Assembly: GCA_964530325.1 (NCBI GenBank)
Contig: CAZHAX010000010.1
Location: forward strand, 55,194 to 119,193
Direction: 5' to 3'
Length of the DNA: 64,000 nucleotides
Origin: CAZHAX01 sp964530325
GTDB lineage: Bacteria > Chloroflexota > Anaerolineae > B4-G1
This document shows positions 41,424 through 51,118 of the stretch, piece by piece. The notes beneath the pieces were generated by a model that saw only the letters and a program-made list of their open reading frames with translations, was not told the origin of the DNA and ran no database searches. Numbering within the stretch: position 1 is the stretch's first letter; the number at the start of each line of letters is the position of its first letter. The translations under genes and the position numbers were made by a program.

Positions 41424-42140
41424 ATGTCTTCGCTCTCGATCGTGATCCCGGCCTACAACGAAGAGCTGAACGTCGCCAGCGCGGTCGAGCGGATCACCGA
41501 CGTGGCTCGCGGGCTGGGTCTCGAGTACGAGATCATCCTGGTCAACGACGGGAGCTCGGATCGGACCGGCGAGATTGGCCGCCAGCTGGCGGAGCGACTA
41601 CCCAACTTCAGACTCGTGGAGCACTATCCCAATCGGGGCTATGGGGGGGCGCTCAAGGCCGGCTTCGCGGCGGCGAAGCACGAGCTGATCGCCTTCGTGC
41701 CTGCGGATAACCAGTTCGAGTTCGCCGAGGTCTCCCGCCTGCTGGAGTGCATCGACGACGCGGATATCGTCTGCGGCTACCGGGCGGATAGGCAGGATCC
41801 GCTCATTCGCAAGTTCAACGCACTGGGCTGGAACATGACGGTGCGCCTCTTCTTCGGCCGTCTCGCTCGCGATATCGACTGTGGCTTCAAGCTGTTTCGC
41901 CGCGCGGTGCTGGACCGGGTGAAGATCGAGTCGGACGGGGCGATGATCGATACGGAGATGCTGGCCGGGGCGAAGGCGCGCGGTATGCGCATCGTCGAGG
42001 TGCCCGTTACTCACCTGGCCCGCGTTGGAGGGGAGGCAACGGGCGCCAATCTGGGGGTCGTCTTGCGGGCATTCCGCGACTTGGTTCGCTTCCGGCTGCG
42101 GCTCAACGGCGAGCTGCGGGCGGAGAGACGAGGGACCTGA
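41424..42140 (+). CDS. Family 2 glycosyltransferase, soluble DPM1-like
   Basis: A 238-residue GT-A enzyme: LSIVIPAYNEELNVASAVERI, LVNDGSSDRTGEIGR, PNRGYGGALKAGF, FVPADNQFEFAEVSRLL with the metal-site acid, and a later YRADRQDPLIRKFNALGW. It lacks C-terminal membrane helices, so it resembles dolichyl-phosphate mannose synthase-type catalytic cores. The sugar is not determined. ATG 41424 begins exactly at the conserved first strand; GTG 41367 is the alternative. It is immediately followed by rnc, with stop and start one base apart. Confidence 0.88.
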   Translation: MSSLSIVIPAYNEELNVASAVERITDVARGLGLEYEIILVNDGSSDRTGEIGRQLAERLPNFRLVEHYPNRGYGGALKAGFAAAKHELIAFVPADNQFEFAEVSRLLECIDDADIVCGYRADRQDPLIRKFNALGWNMTVRLFFGRLARDIDCGFKLFRRAVLDRVKIESDGAMIDTEMLAGAKARGMRIVEVPVTHLARVGGEATGANLGVVLRAFRDLVRFRLRLNGELRAERRGT

Positions 42141-42141
42141 C

Positions 42142-42894
42142 TTGAGGCGGCGCCGGGAAGGCAAGGAGGGCCTTGGCCGCGAGCCGAGCGCGGGGAGGGA
42201 ACGTCTTGACGGCCTGCAGCGGGCTCTCGGCCACCGGTTCGCGGATCTGGAGTTGCTGACTCGGGCGCTGACGCATCCCTCCTACATCAACGAGCACCCG
42301 GAGCTGGAAGAGAGCGATAACCAGCGTCTGGAGTTCCTTGGTGATGCTGTGCTCGACTTCGTAACCGCCGGATGGGTCTTCGACAAGTACCCGGGCTTCG
42401 ACGAGGGGCGCATGACGCGCCTCAGGGCGGCGCTCGTTCGTGCCGATACACTCGCAGACCTGGGGCGGCTGGTTGGCCTATCGGGCTTGCTCCGTCTGGG
42501 TCACGGGGAGGCGGAGTCCGGCGGGAACGATCGCGATGCCAACCTGTGCGACGCTTTCGAAGCGGTCATGGGGGCGCTCTACCTCGATGGCGGGCTGGCT
42601 GTGGTTGAACCACTCGTCGGCCGGTTGATCGCACCCGTAGCGGAAAGGACTATCGCCTCGGCGGCCGACCTGGATGCTAAGAGTCGCCTCCAGGAGTGGA
42701 GCCAGGCGGAGTTGGGGGTCACGCCGGGCTACAAGATTGCCTCGGAGAACGGGCCGGATCACGCCAAGACGTTCGAGGCGGAGGTGTGGCTCGGTGATAG
42801 GGTTGCCGGGCGTGGGACGGGTCACAGCAAGCAGGCGGCCGAGCAGGCTGCGGCCGAGGCTGCCTGGGACGCAGAGGCTGGTTCAGGTAGCTAG
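42142..42894 (+). CDS. rnc: Ribonuclease III
   Basis: Double-strand RNA endonuclease that processes rRNA and other RNAs. The 250-residue protein starts at TTG 42142 just after the GT2 stop. It has the catalytic signature NQRLEFLGDAVLDFV with the acidic metal ligands, and the second acidic stretch LCDAFEAVMGALYLDGG. The dsRNA-binding domain follows: AKSRLQEWSQAELGVTPGYKIASENGPDHAKTFEAEVW, GRGTGHSKQAAEQAAAEAAW. A basic head (RRRREGKEGLGREP) lies before the nuclease domain. Both domains are full length. Confidence 0.95.
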   Translation: MRRRREGKEGLGREPSAGRERLDGLQRALGHRFADLELLTRALTHPSYINEHPELEESDNQRLEFLGDAVLDFVTAGWVFDKYPGFDEGRMTRLRAALVRADTLADLGRLVGLSGLLRLGHGEAESGGNDRDANLCDAFEAVMGALYLDGGLAVVEPLVGRLIAPVAERTIASAADLDAKSRLQEWSQAELGVTPGYKIASENGPDHAKTFEAEVWLGDRVAGRGTGHSKQAAEQAAAEAAWDAEAGSGS

Positions 42895-42938
42895 GCGGGC
42901 CGGCGTCCGTGAATAGCCATCGCCGCAATTGAGCGTCA

Positions 42939-45569
42939 ATGGACGAGATCTGGCTGGCAGTGCGCTGGTACCTGGCGATGCAGGTCTTCGCCATAGCCGC
43001 TCTGCCTGTCTGCCTACGCCTGTTCCGGCGTCTACCTGATCGAGGCTACGGTCTGTCGAAGGCGGTCGGCCTGCTCCTATCCGGCTGGCTGTTCTGGATG
43101 CTGGGCACGGCCGGTGTAGTCCAGAACTCTGCGCTGGGAGTGCTCTTCACTGCCGCGATCGTCGCTGCCTTCAGCTGGCTGCCTGTCGGGCGCCGCACTG
43201 CTGAGGTCCCAACGCCGCCCTGGCGATTGGCGCTGACGGTCGAATTGATCTTCGCCATCTCGTTCGCAGTCTGGGCGCTCGTGCGCGCTGACATGCCGCG
43301 TATCGATCCATCGGGTGGCGAGAAGTGGATGGAGATCACCTTCTTGCAGGGCATCCTACGTTCTGAGACCTTTCCGCCCAACGATCCCTGGCTCTCCGGC
43401 TATTCGATCTCCTACTACTACTTCGGCTACCTGATCACTGCGATGATAGCGCAGCTGGCCGCCGTCCCCGGCTCGATCGCCTTCAACCTGGGCGTCGCCG
43501 CTATCTTCGCGCTGACCTGCACCGGCGCATTTGGCCTGGCCTACGACCTGGCGGCAGTCGAACGAGGCTCGAAAGGTGGCGGGGACGAGGCCGGCAGACG
43601 GCGCCGGTCGGCTGGGGTCGTGGGCCGGGCGATCGCCGCCGGGCTGCTGGCGGTTCTGCTCGTGGCCGTCATGGGCAACCTGGAGGCGCTGCTGGAAGTG
43701 CTGCACGCCAGCGGTATTGGATCAGCTGAGTTCTGGGCCTGGATGGACGTCAGCTGGATCGATGGTCCGCCGCCCGCTGTAGACGGCGGGCTGCAGGCGC
43801 CGACGCGCTTCTTCTGGTGGTGGCAGGCCTCGCGAGTTGTGGTGGACTATTCCGTCACCGGGCAGGAGCAGCTGGTGATCAACGAGTTCCCGGCTTTCAG
43901 TTTCGTTCTCGGAGATCTGCACCCCCATCTCCTGAGCCTGCCCTTCGTCCTGCTGGCCATCGGGCTGGCGCTGAACGTGCTCGTGCGTTCGAGGGTTACC
44001 CCCCGATTGTGGGAGATACAGCCGTTTGGACGGACTATCCCGTTCCCGTTAACCGGCTGGGAGCTGCTCTTCTGCGCGCTTGCTCTGGGCGGCCTGGGCT
44101 TCCTGAATACGTGGGACTTCCCTATCTACCTTGGGCTGTACATGTGCGCCTATCTGATCGGGCAGCTTCCCTTCCCCCGCGAGGAATGGCTCGATGTCGC
44201 CCTTCGTGTAGGGCTGCTGGCCATCGCGCTCGTGCTCGCCGGTGTGATCCTGTACCTGCCCTTCTGGGCCGGTTTTCAGTCTCAGGCTGGTGGGGTTCTG
44301 CCGAACCTGTCCAGTGGTACCCGATTCAACCAGTTCTTCGTCGTCTTTGGCCCGCTGGCTGTGCTCGCCAGCGCACTGGTCGTCCACGAGCTGGGGAGCG
44401 CCGGGCTCTCTCTCTGGGATACTGTGGGTCGAGCACTGGCTCTGGTTGGGATTCTGGCGGTCGCCTGTGCGGTCATCATCGGGGTGGTGCTGCTTCTGGT
44501 CAGCATCGGAAAGATTGCCCCAGAAGGGCCTTTCTACTACGTCGATCTCTGGCTTGGGGGAGAGCCGATCCCGGGCGCGGATTCCGATCTGGAGGGCTGG
44601 GCTCTGCCTATCAGGGTGATCCAGAGGCACATAGCCGCGGTCAGAGCCCCAGAGGCGCTCCAGTTTGCCGGTCTGCTATCGGTGGTCTCTTCGCTGCTGG
44701 CGGCGCCAATCTGGGTGGTGCTGGGAATGGCGACGCTTGCCGTCGGCGGAGCCACCGCGATCATCCGCGGCTCAGGCGACGCCGGGGCGGTCCAGGGCGC
44801 CGAAGGCGAGGTCAACGTGTCCGGCCGCAGCTTCCTGCTGCTGCTCGTCGCCCTGGGTGCGGCTCTCGTGTTCATAGTCGAGTTCGTCTATCTGCAGGAC
44901 ATCTACGGCGATCGGATGAACACGGTCTTCAAGTTCTACTTCCAGGTCTGGGTGATGTGGGCGATCGTCGGTGCCTGTACGCTGGTGCGGCTCATTGGGT
45001 TCAGCAGCTGCGCGGCCGAGCCGCGCCGGCGGCTGTGCCTTGTGGCGGTGAGCGCTGTCTCCGTCTTTCTGATCCTGGCCGGTCTGCTCTATCCATTCCT
45101 GGCGATCCCCAAGCGGCAGGAGGAGCACGGCCGTCCAGGCACGCTGGACGGGGCGGCCCACCTGGCCATCGAGCACCCGGACGACTATGCGGCGATCGAT
45201 TGGCTGAACCAGTACGTCGACGGAGCGCCGGTGATACTGGAGACCCCGGGTGATGGGTATGCCGCGTGGACGTACGTCGGCCGGGTGTCTGCGCACACGG
45301 GGCTGCCCACGCTGCTGGGGTGGGGGGACCACGAGTTCCAGTGGCGGGGATCGTACGAAGTGCCGGGGGAGCGGGAGCCGGACATCGAGACGCTCTATAC
45401 GAGCGAGGACCTGGCTGAGGTAGAAGCTCTACTGGATAAGTACGAGATTGAGTACGTCTACGTCGGCCCCACTGAACGGGGGCGCTATCCTGTGGCTGGG
45501 CTGGATAAGTTTGCCCAGATGATGGGAGTTCTGTACGAGGTGGGGAACGTGACCATCTACGGCCGATGA
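42939..45569 (+). CDS. DUF2298 ('YYY') multi-span membrane protein
   Basis: An 876-residue polytopic protein of the Chlor_Arch_YYY family, named for the motif seen here in SISYYYFGYLITAMIAQL. It also has MPRIDPSGGEKWMEITFLQGILRSETFPPNDPWLSG in the first outer loop, INEFPAFSFVLGDLHPHLLSLPF, and LNTWDFPIYLGLYMCAYLI. The family is restricted mainly to Chloroflexota and Archaea and is regarded as glycosyltransferase-like (GT-C). A soluble C-terminal domain (about 745-876) contains IDWLNQYVDGAPVILETPGDGY. Its stop overlaps the start of the next membrane gene (ATGA), so coexpression with it is likely. Confidence 0.9.
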   Translation: MDEIWLAVRWYLAMQVFAIAALPVCLRLFRRLPDRGYGLSKAVGLLLSGWLFWMLGTAGVVQNSALGVLFTAAIVAAFSWLPVGRRTAEVPTPPWRLALTVELIFAISFAVWALVRADMPRIDPSGGEKWMEITFLQGILRSETFPPNDPWLSGYSISYYYFGYLITAMIAQLAAVPGSIAFNLGVAAIFALTCTGAFGLAYDLAAVERGSKGGGDEAGRRRRSAGVVGRAIAAGLLAVLLVAVMGNLEALLEVLHASGIGSAEFWAWMDVSWIDGPPPAVDGGLQAPTRFFWWWQASRVVVDYSVTGQEQLVINEFPAFSFVLGDLHPHLLSLPFVLLAIGLALNVLVRSRVTPRLWEIQPFGRTIPFPLTGWELLFCALALGGLGFLNTWDFPIYLGLYMCAYLIGQLPFPREEWLDVALRVGLLAIALVLAGVILYLPFWAGFQSQAGGVLPNLSSGTRFNQFFVVFGPLAVLASALVVHELGSAGLSLWDTVGRALALVGILAVACAVIIGVVLLLVSIGKIAPEGPFYYVDLWLGGEPIPGADSDLEGWALPIRVIQRHIAAVRAPEALQFAGLLSVVSSLLAAPIWVVLGMATLAVGGATAIIRGSGDAGAVQGAEGEVNVSGRSFLLLLVALGAALVFIVEFVYLQDIYGDRMNTVFKFYFQVWVMWAIVGACTLVRLIGFSSCAAEPRRRLCLVAVSAVSVFLILAGLLYPFLAIPKRQEEHGRPGTLDGAAHLAIEHPDDYAAIDWLNQYVDGAPVILETPGDGYAAWTYVGRVSAHTGLPTLLGWGDHEFQWRGSYEVPGEREPDIETLYTSEDLAEVEALLDKYEIEYVYVGPTERGRYPVAGLDKFAQMMGVLYEVGNVTIYGR

Positions 45570-47380
45570 GCAAGGGAGCAGGCGAGGCAGAAGGCATGGA
45601 GCTTGAACGGGCTGAGGGACGTCGGTCCGGGATGACGGTTGAGGCTGCCGCCTGGATCGTTCTGGCGGCGGTGGGCCTCGTTCTGCGGCTGGCGGCGCTC
45701 GGCGCCGCACCACTGACCGGAGCGGAGGCGGGCCAGGCGATGCTGGCCTGGAGGGCGGCGACGGGCCAGGGGATGCCCGTCGCCGGGGCGTACAGCCCGG
45801 TGCTGTTGTGGGGGAACGTGCTGCTCTTCTGGCTGTTCGGAGCCACAGACGCAGCGGCGCGGCTGCTGCCAGCGCTTCTCGGAGGCGGGCTTGTGGTTCT
45901 GCCTGTTCTGTTGCGCAAGCAGCTTGGGCGGGTGGGGGCCCTTGCCGCGGGTTGCTTCCTGGCCATCTCGCCAAGTGCGCTGCGTGCGTCTCGCCAGGTC
46001 GATGGCATTGTCGCTGTTGCAGTGGGAGGCCTGCTCGTCGTCGCGGGCGCGGCGCGCTTTCTGGAGAAGAGGGAACGACGGTGGCTCTTCGCTGGCGTTG
46101 TCGGAGCAGCGATCTCTCTCACCGCTGGACCTTGGGGTGGGGCAGCGCTCCTCATCGTGACGATCGCCTGGGCCGGCTGGGCCTGGGTACGGGCCGAGGG
46201 CGAGCTGGGCATCGCCTGGCGTGCCCTGCGGCCACACCTGGTGGTCGCCGGGGCGGTCCTGGCCTTGAGCATCCTGGTGCTGGCCACGGGGATGCTATGG
46301 AACGTGGACGGTCTGGCCGCAGTGGGCCGGATGATAGTGGAATGGGCTGGCAGCATGCGCGGCGCAGCAGAGCAGCCGGCGGCGTCACCGGTGATTATCT
46401 TGCTGGTCTACGAGCCCCTGGCTCTAGCTTTCGCAGCAGGGGCGCTAATCGTGGCGATAAGGAAGGGCGATCGGTTCGCCTATGTACTGGCCACGTGGGC
46501 GGTGCTGGCCACCGCGCTGGTCGCGGCCTCGGAAGGCCGCCAGCCCACGGACGTGCTGATTGCCGTAGTGCCGCTGGCGCTCTTGGCCGGCAGGGGCGTT
46601 GGCTACCTGGCGCGGAGCCTGGCAAGCGAGGGAAGGTCGGTGCATGAGGGGCTGATCGCACTGGGTATCGTAGTCCTGTTGGGAGTTCTCTACTTTGTGC
46701 TGGTACGCTATTCGGGGGTTTCCTCCCCGAACGACCTGGCTGTGTACTCCGGTCTCCTGCTGATCCTGGCCCTGCTACTCCCGGCGACAGCAGCGGTGTT
46801 GTTGCTGGTCGTTCCCGTTATCAGCCCGTCGACCGCGATCCGCGGTGCGGCCATCGGATTCGGGCTGGCTCTGCTCGTGTACACGGTATCGGCCGCCTGG
46901 GGCGTGGCCTACGTGAGGCCGGACGATCCCCGGGAGCTGCTTGTCCACAGGCCTACCCCGGCCAACGTCCGCGATCTCGTGGACACGGTGCAGGGGTTGT
47001 CGTGGCGCGAGACCGGGACCGAGGGGTCGGTACCGATTGCCACCGACGTGGCGCCAGAGTCGGTTCTGGCCTGGTACTTGAAGGACTTCGAAAGAACAGA
47101 CTGGGTGACGGACATCGCCGCAGTGACTTGGGAGTACGGTGTTCTGGTGAGCGAGAGCACCTCTCTAGACGCTGGCCAGGCCAGCCTCGTTGGCCAGGAC
47201 TTCGCCCTGACTACCAGCTGGGGTCCGCCGGATGGCTGGTGCACGCTGTCCTGGCCTCCCTCCTGCGGACCCGCCGTGAAGTGGCTGCTGGTGAGGGATA
47301 CGGCGGCGGCCCCCAGGATCGAAGAGGTGGCAGTCGTCTGGGCGCGTAGGGAAATGGTTGTCATTGAACTGGCTGAGTAG
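45566..47380 (+). CDS. Agl23/TIGR03663-like membrane glycosyltransferase, divergent
   Basis: A 604-residue GT-C type membrane protein with about ten or more helices in residues 25-460. The conserved start of the family is recognisable but degenerate: LRLAALGAAPLTGAEAGQAMLAWRAATGQGMPVAGAYSPVLLWGNVLLFWLFGATDAAARLLPALLGG, where the usual Asp/Glu and His-Gly-Pro residues are mostly replaced. A C-terminal soluble part (about 460-604) contains NVRDLVDTVQGLSWRETG and ESVLAWYLKDFERTDW. Loss of the acidic residues suggests a reduced or altered activity. It overlaps the DUF2298 gene by ATGA. Confidence 0.8.
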   Translation: MSKGAGEAEGMELERAEGRRSGMTVEAAAWIVLAAVGLVLRLAALGAAPLTGAEAGQAMLAWRAATGQGMPVAGAYSPVLLWGNVLLFWLFGATDAAARLLPALLGGGLVVLPVLLRKQLGRVGALAAGCFLAISPSALRASRQVDGIVAVAVGGLLVVAGAARFLEKRERRWLFAGVVGAAISLTAGPWGGAALLIVTIAWAGWAWVRAEGELGIAWRALRPHLVVAGAVLALSILVLATGMLWNVDGLAAVGRMIVEWAGSMRGAAEQPAASPVIILLVYEPLALAFAAGALIVAIRKGDRFAYVLATWAVLATALVAASEGRQPTDVLIAVVPLALLAGRGVGYLARSLASEGRSVHEGLIALGIVVLLGVLYFVLVRYSGVSSPNDLAVYSGLLLILALLLPATAAVLLLVVPVISPSTAIRGAAIGFGLALLVYTVSAAWGVAYVRPDDPRELLVHRPTPANVRDLVDTVQGLSWRETGTEGSVPIATDVAPESVLAWYLKDFERTDWVTDIAAVTWEYGVLVSESTSLDAGQASLVGQDFALTTSWGPPDGWCTLSWPPSCGPAVKWLLVRDTAAAPRIEEVAVVWARREMVVIELAE

Positions 47381-47457
47381 TCCCCGTCTGCCGCGTGCCA
47401 GGCGTGCCCGCGGCGCGGGGATGAACCGGAGCAACTGCTGGCAGACGGAGGGTAAAC

Positions 47458-50400
47458 GTGGATAGATCCTGGCTGGATAGGCCTGTCGGCTCGTTGGCCA
47501 AGCTCGACTGGGAGAAAGCGCTCTACCTGATACTGATCGTGCTGGCGCTGGCCTCGCGCCTCTATGGGCTAGGCGACCGCGTGCAGAGCCACGACGAGTG
47601 CAATCACACGGATCCGTCTTGGGAGCTGTACATAGGTAGAGGCTACCGGCACACGCCAATAACGCACGGCCCCTTTCTATTCCACGTGACTGCGCTTTCC
47701 TACTACATGTTTGGCGACAACGACTTCACCGCCAGGCTCCCTGTAGCCCTGCTGGGCGTGGCCCTGGTTGCCCTGCCCTACCTGCTGCGCCGCTGGCTGG
47801 GTCGGGCTGGGTCGCTCTTCGCCTCGCTTCTCCTGCTGATCTCACCCTCCATCGCGTTCTACTCCCGGTACATCCGACACGATATCGTGATCATTGTCTG
47901 GGCGCTGGTCATGGTGTGGGCTGTGTTCTCCTACCTGCGGGACGGACGCTCGCGCTGGCTCTTCGTAATGGCCGGTGCCGTGGCCCTGACGTTCTGTACC
48001 AAGGAGGTGGCCTACATCTACAATGCGATCCTCGGCTTCTTCTTGATCCTGCTGCTGGGAGTGCGGGCGCTGCAGAGCCGCGAGTGGGAGACGGAGCAGA
48101 TGCGGCTCTGGGTCTGGGGCGCGCTCGGCGTCGCGGCTCTGGGAGCAATCGTGTTGGGTGCGGGCACACTGCTGGCTCCCGAGGAGGTAACCGCACCACC
48201 GGGGGGCGCCATCGTCGGCGGCGTGATTGCCGTAGTGGCGCTGCTGGCCGGAGCAGCCTATCTCGTCGTCGGCCACTTGCCGATGGCCCAGTACGGCGAG
48301 GAGGCAGCGATCTCGGCGACTTTGTTCTCGGCAGGGCTGGCCTTCCTCGGCGGCACGGCCATCCTGACCCCGGAGGGAGGGCAGGCGCCGACGGCGCTGT
48401 TGGCCGTTGGTGGCATTCTGGCTGTTCTGGGGCTTGTAGGGGTGTCTGCTGCGGTCTTCCTCGATGAGACGTGCCGCGATGCGGTAAGGCCGCCGCGATC
48501 ACTGCTTGCTGTGGTCGCCACAATCTGCGCTGTCGGGCTGGCCGTGGGCATCGCCCTGATGCCCATACTGCGGCTGCTGCCCTGGACGCGCGACTACGTT
48601 CAGGGCCAGGTGCTGCCGTCCGGCGTGGGCAGGTTTCTGGTGCTGCTACCGGTGGCGACAGCGGTCGCGGCGATCCTGGTCTGGATCGTGTCCTGTGCTC
48701 TACGCAGGTACCGACAGTTCGATCTGATCGTGCTGCTGGGGACTCTCTGCCTTCCCTTCCTCGCCGCCTTGCTGATAGATGGCGCCGGCCTGCAGGCCAC
48801 TGACTACAGCCCGCCCAACCTCTACTACTCGATCGCGCTCGGGGCGCACGCATTCACGCTGTCTGCGGCCATCGGCCTGGCCTGGCAGGCGCGCCGGCAG
48901 GCGGACGGAAAGGGACTGCTGGAGTGGCTGCTGTCCGCCGCCATCTACTACCCGATCGTCATCGTGCTGTACACGACGTTCTTCACCAACATACTCGGCA
49001 TCGGCACGGGTTTCGTGGGCGGGCTCGGCTATTGGCTGGAGCAGCAGGGCGTGGAACGAGGCGGCCAGCCGCACTACTACTACATCTTCCTCTCGCTTTT
49101 CTATGAGTACCTTCCTCTGTTCCTGGCGATCGGCGCGCTGATCTACGCAGCCTACAGGGGCATACGCTTTCTTGTCGGCCGGGCCCAAGAGAGCGCCAGG
49201 AGATGGGAATTCGTCGGCTTCCTGCTCTGGTGGGCCGGGCTGGCCTGGGTCGCTTACTCCCTGGCGGGCGAGAGGATGCCCTGGCTGCTCACGCATATCG
49301 TGCTGCCGATGATCCTGATCTCGGGCTGGGTTCTGGGACGGCTGGTGGAAGGATTCGAATGGCGTAAGGTGGCTGAGGGCAAGTCCTGGCTGATGCTGCT
49401 CCTGGTGCCGGCCCTGGTCATTGCCATAGGGCAACTGGTGGCAGCCGCGGCTGGCCAGCCGGCTGCGCCGGTCCGGCCCATTGCCCTGCTGGTCTGCGTG
49501 GCTGCACTCATCGCCTGGGTACTGGTGGACGGAGATTGGCGCACGGCCCTCAAGGTGCCGCTGCTGGCTGCCTTGGCCTTGCTCGCCTTGCTCACGTTCA
49601 GGACGAGCTGGAGACTGTGCTATATCGAGTACGATCACGCCACCGAGTTCCTGGTCTATGCCCACGGCGCCCCCGGTGTGACCGAGGTAATGAACCAGAT
49701 CGAAGATATTTCCCGAAGGGTGTACGGCGGGCCCTACGAGATCCCGATAGCGCACGACGCCTACGGAGCTGAGAATTGCCCTAACCCCTCGACTCTGATG
49801 GGCTGGCAGCTGCGCAACTACAAGAACGCAGAGGCCTACTACACGCGCCAGCCCTTCCGCGAGCAATTGGAGGCGCCTGTGATCATCGCGGCGCCCTGCA
49901 CCTGGGATACGGTCGCCGGGTATACGGGCGACGACTACGTCATGACGGAGTACACGTACCTGTGGTGGCCCATGCAGGACTACTGGTACCTCACCTGGGA
50001 GCGACTGTGGGGCTACGTCAGCGATCCTGCCCAGCGAGCCGCGATCTGGGATATCTGGTACAATCGGGACTACGCGCTGTACGATGAGGTCACGGGCAAG
50101 CATCACACGCTGGATCGCTGGCCGCTGAAGGACTCGATGCGGGTGTTCGTGCGCAAGGACGTGCTGGCGGCGATGTGGGATCTTGGCGACGCGGTCGTCG
50201 TCGAGATGGAAGAGCGGACCGATCCCTATGAGGCCGGGTGGATACCGCTCGAGGCGCTTCTGGAGATCGGCACATCCGGATCTGAACCCGGGCAGCTCGA
50301 TGGACCGCGGGGGATCGCGCTGGGGCCCGACGGCTCGATCTACGTGGCCGACACGGGGAACAGCCGAGTGCAGAGGTTCTCGGCGACCGGAGCGTTCGAG

Positions 50401-51114
50401 GCTTCCTGGGGCGAGCATTCAGAGAACACCTCGGTCGTGGAGGGGTTCAACGATCCGTGGGACGTAGCCGTGGTCACCGGTACGATCTACGTGGCGGATA
50501 CCTGGAACCACCGCATTCAGGCCCTCGATGCTGACGGCGAGACTATCGAGGTCTGGGGCCGCTATGAGCCCTATAGCCTGACGGGCGACGGCGGCTTCTT
50601 CGGTCCCAGGGGGCTCGATGTCGGGCCAGACGGCAGGGTGTATGTTACCGATACGGGCAACAAGATAGTCCAGGTGTTCGAGGCCGACGGCGAGTTCGTC
50701 TTCCAGTGGGGAGGAGACGGCGCCTCTCCCGGACTGCTCAGGGAGCCTGTGGGCATCGACGTCGGGCCGGGTGGGGAGATCTACGTGGCGGACACGTGGA
50801 ACAGGCGGGTGCAGGTCTTCGACTTCTACGGCAACTACCAGCGCCAGTGGGAGATAGACGGCTGGGACAGTGAGCGAGACTATCCGTACCTGGCGGTCGA
50901 TTCCAGGGGCTACGTCTATGTGACCGATCCGGGCTACGCTCGCGTCGTCGTGTTCGACAGCGTGGGCAACTACATCCTGTCTTTTGGCCAGTATGGATTC
51001 GATCTCAGCTCGTTCGCCCACCCGGCAGGAATAGACGTCGGCGAGGACGGCTCCGTATACGTCAGCGATGCCGAGGCGGACCGGATTCTCGTCTTCGCCC
51101 CTCTAGGGTTGTGA
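47458..51114 (+). CDS. Agl23/TIGR03663-type membrane glycosyltransferase fused to an NHL propeller
   Basis: A 1218-residue protein beginning at GTG with GGAGGG before it. The membrane part (about 20-720) has the family start SRLYGLGDRVQSHDECNHTDPSWELYIGRGYRHTPITHGPFLFHVTALSYYMFGDNDFTARLPVALLG and an IRHDIVIIVWAL loop, the acid and HGP residues of GT-C catalysis. A soluble region (about 720-925) follows. The C-terminus (about 930-1218) is six NHL repeats of the form GPRGIALGPDGSIYVADTGNSRVQRF, enough for one six-bladed propeller. The fusion is uncommon. The propeller may bind the glycan or a partner outside the cell. Confidence 0.9.
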   Translation: MDRSWLDRPVGSLAKLDWEKALYLILIVLALASRLYGLGDRVQSHDECNHTDPSWELYIGRGYRHTPITHGPFLFHVTALSYYMFGDNDFTARLPVALLGVALVALPYLLRRWLGRAGSLFASLLLLISPSIAFYSRYIRHDIVIIVWALVMVWAVFSYLRDGRSRWLFVMAGAVALTFCTKEVAYIYNAILGFFLILLLGVRALQSREWETEQMRLWVWGALGVAALGAIVLGAGTLLAPEEVTAPPGGAIVGGVIAVVALLAGAAYLVVGHLPMAQYGEEAAISATLFSAGLAFLGGTAILTPEGGQAPTALLAVGGILAVLGLVGVSAAVFLDETCRDAVRPPRSLLAVVATICAVGLAVGIALMPILRLLPWTRDYVQGQVLPSGVGRFLVLLPVATAVAAILVWIVSCALRRYRQFDLIVLLGTLCLPFLAALLIDGAGLQATDYSPPNLYYSIALGAHAFTLSAAIGLAWQARRQADGKGLLEWLLSAAIYYPIVIVLYTTFFTNILGIGTGFVGGLGYWLEQQGVERGGQPHYYYIFLSLFYEYLPLFLAIGALIYAAYRGIRFLVGRAQESARRWEFVGFLLWWAGLAWVAYSLAGERMPWLLTHIVLPMILISGWVLGRLVEGFEWRKVAEGKSWLMLLLVPALVIAIGQLVAAAAGQPAAPVRPIALLVCVAALIAWVLVDGDWRTALKVPLLAALALLALLTFRTSWRLCYIEYDHATEFLVYAHGAPGVTEVMNQIEDISRRVYGGPYEIPIAHDAYGAENCPNPSTLMGWQLRNYKNAEAYYTRQPFREQLEAPVIIAAPCTWDTVAGYTGDDYVMTEYTYLWWPMQDYWYLTWERLWGYVSDPAQRAAIWDIWYNRDYALYDEVTGKHHTLDRWPLKDSMRVFVRKDVLAAMWDLGDAVVVEMEERTDPYEAGWIPLEALLEIGTSGSEPGQLDGPRGIALGPDGSIYVADTGNSRVQRFSATGAFEASWGEHSENTSVVEGFNDPWDVAVVTGTIYVADTWNHRIQALDADGETIEVWGRYEPYSLTGDGGFFGPRGLDVGPDGRVYVTDTGNKIVQVFEADGEFVFQWGGDGASPGLLREPVGIDVGPGGEIYVADTWNRRVQVFDFYGNYQRQWEIDGWDSERDYPYLAVDSRGYVYVTDPGYARVVVFDSVGNYILSFGQYGFDLSSFAHPAGIDVGEDGSVYVSDAEADRILVFAPLGL

Positions 51115-51118
51115 TAGA

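Noticed and set aside
45001..46356. 451-codon Pro/Arg-rich minus-strand frame
   Set aside because: It is the antisense of two membrane genes. Its composition is what the opposite strand of Leu/Ala/Gly codons gives, and no domain is present.
48700..50418. 572-codon minus-strand frame opposite the NHL-fused gene
   Set aside because: The plus strand carries the clear Agl23/NHL gene; the antisense frame has no recognisable motif or ribosome site.
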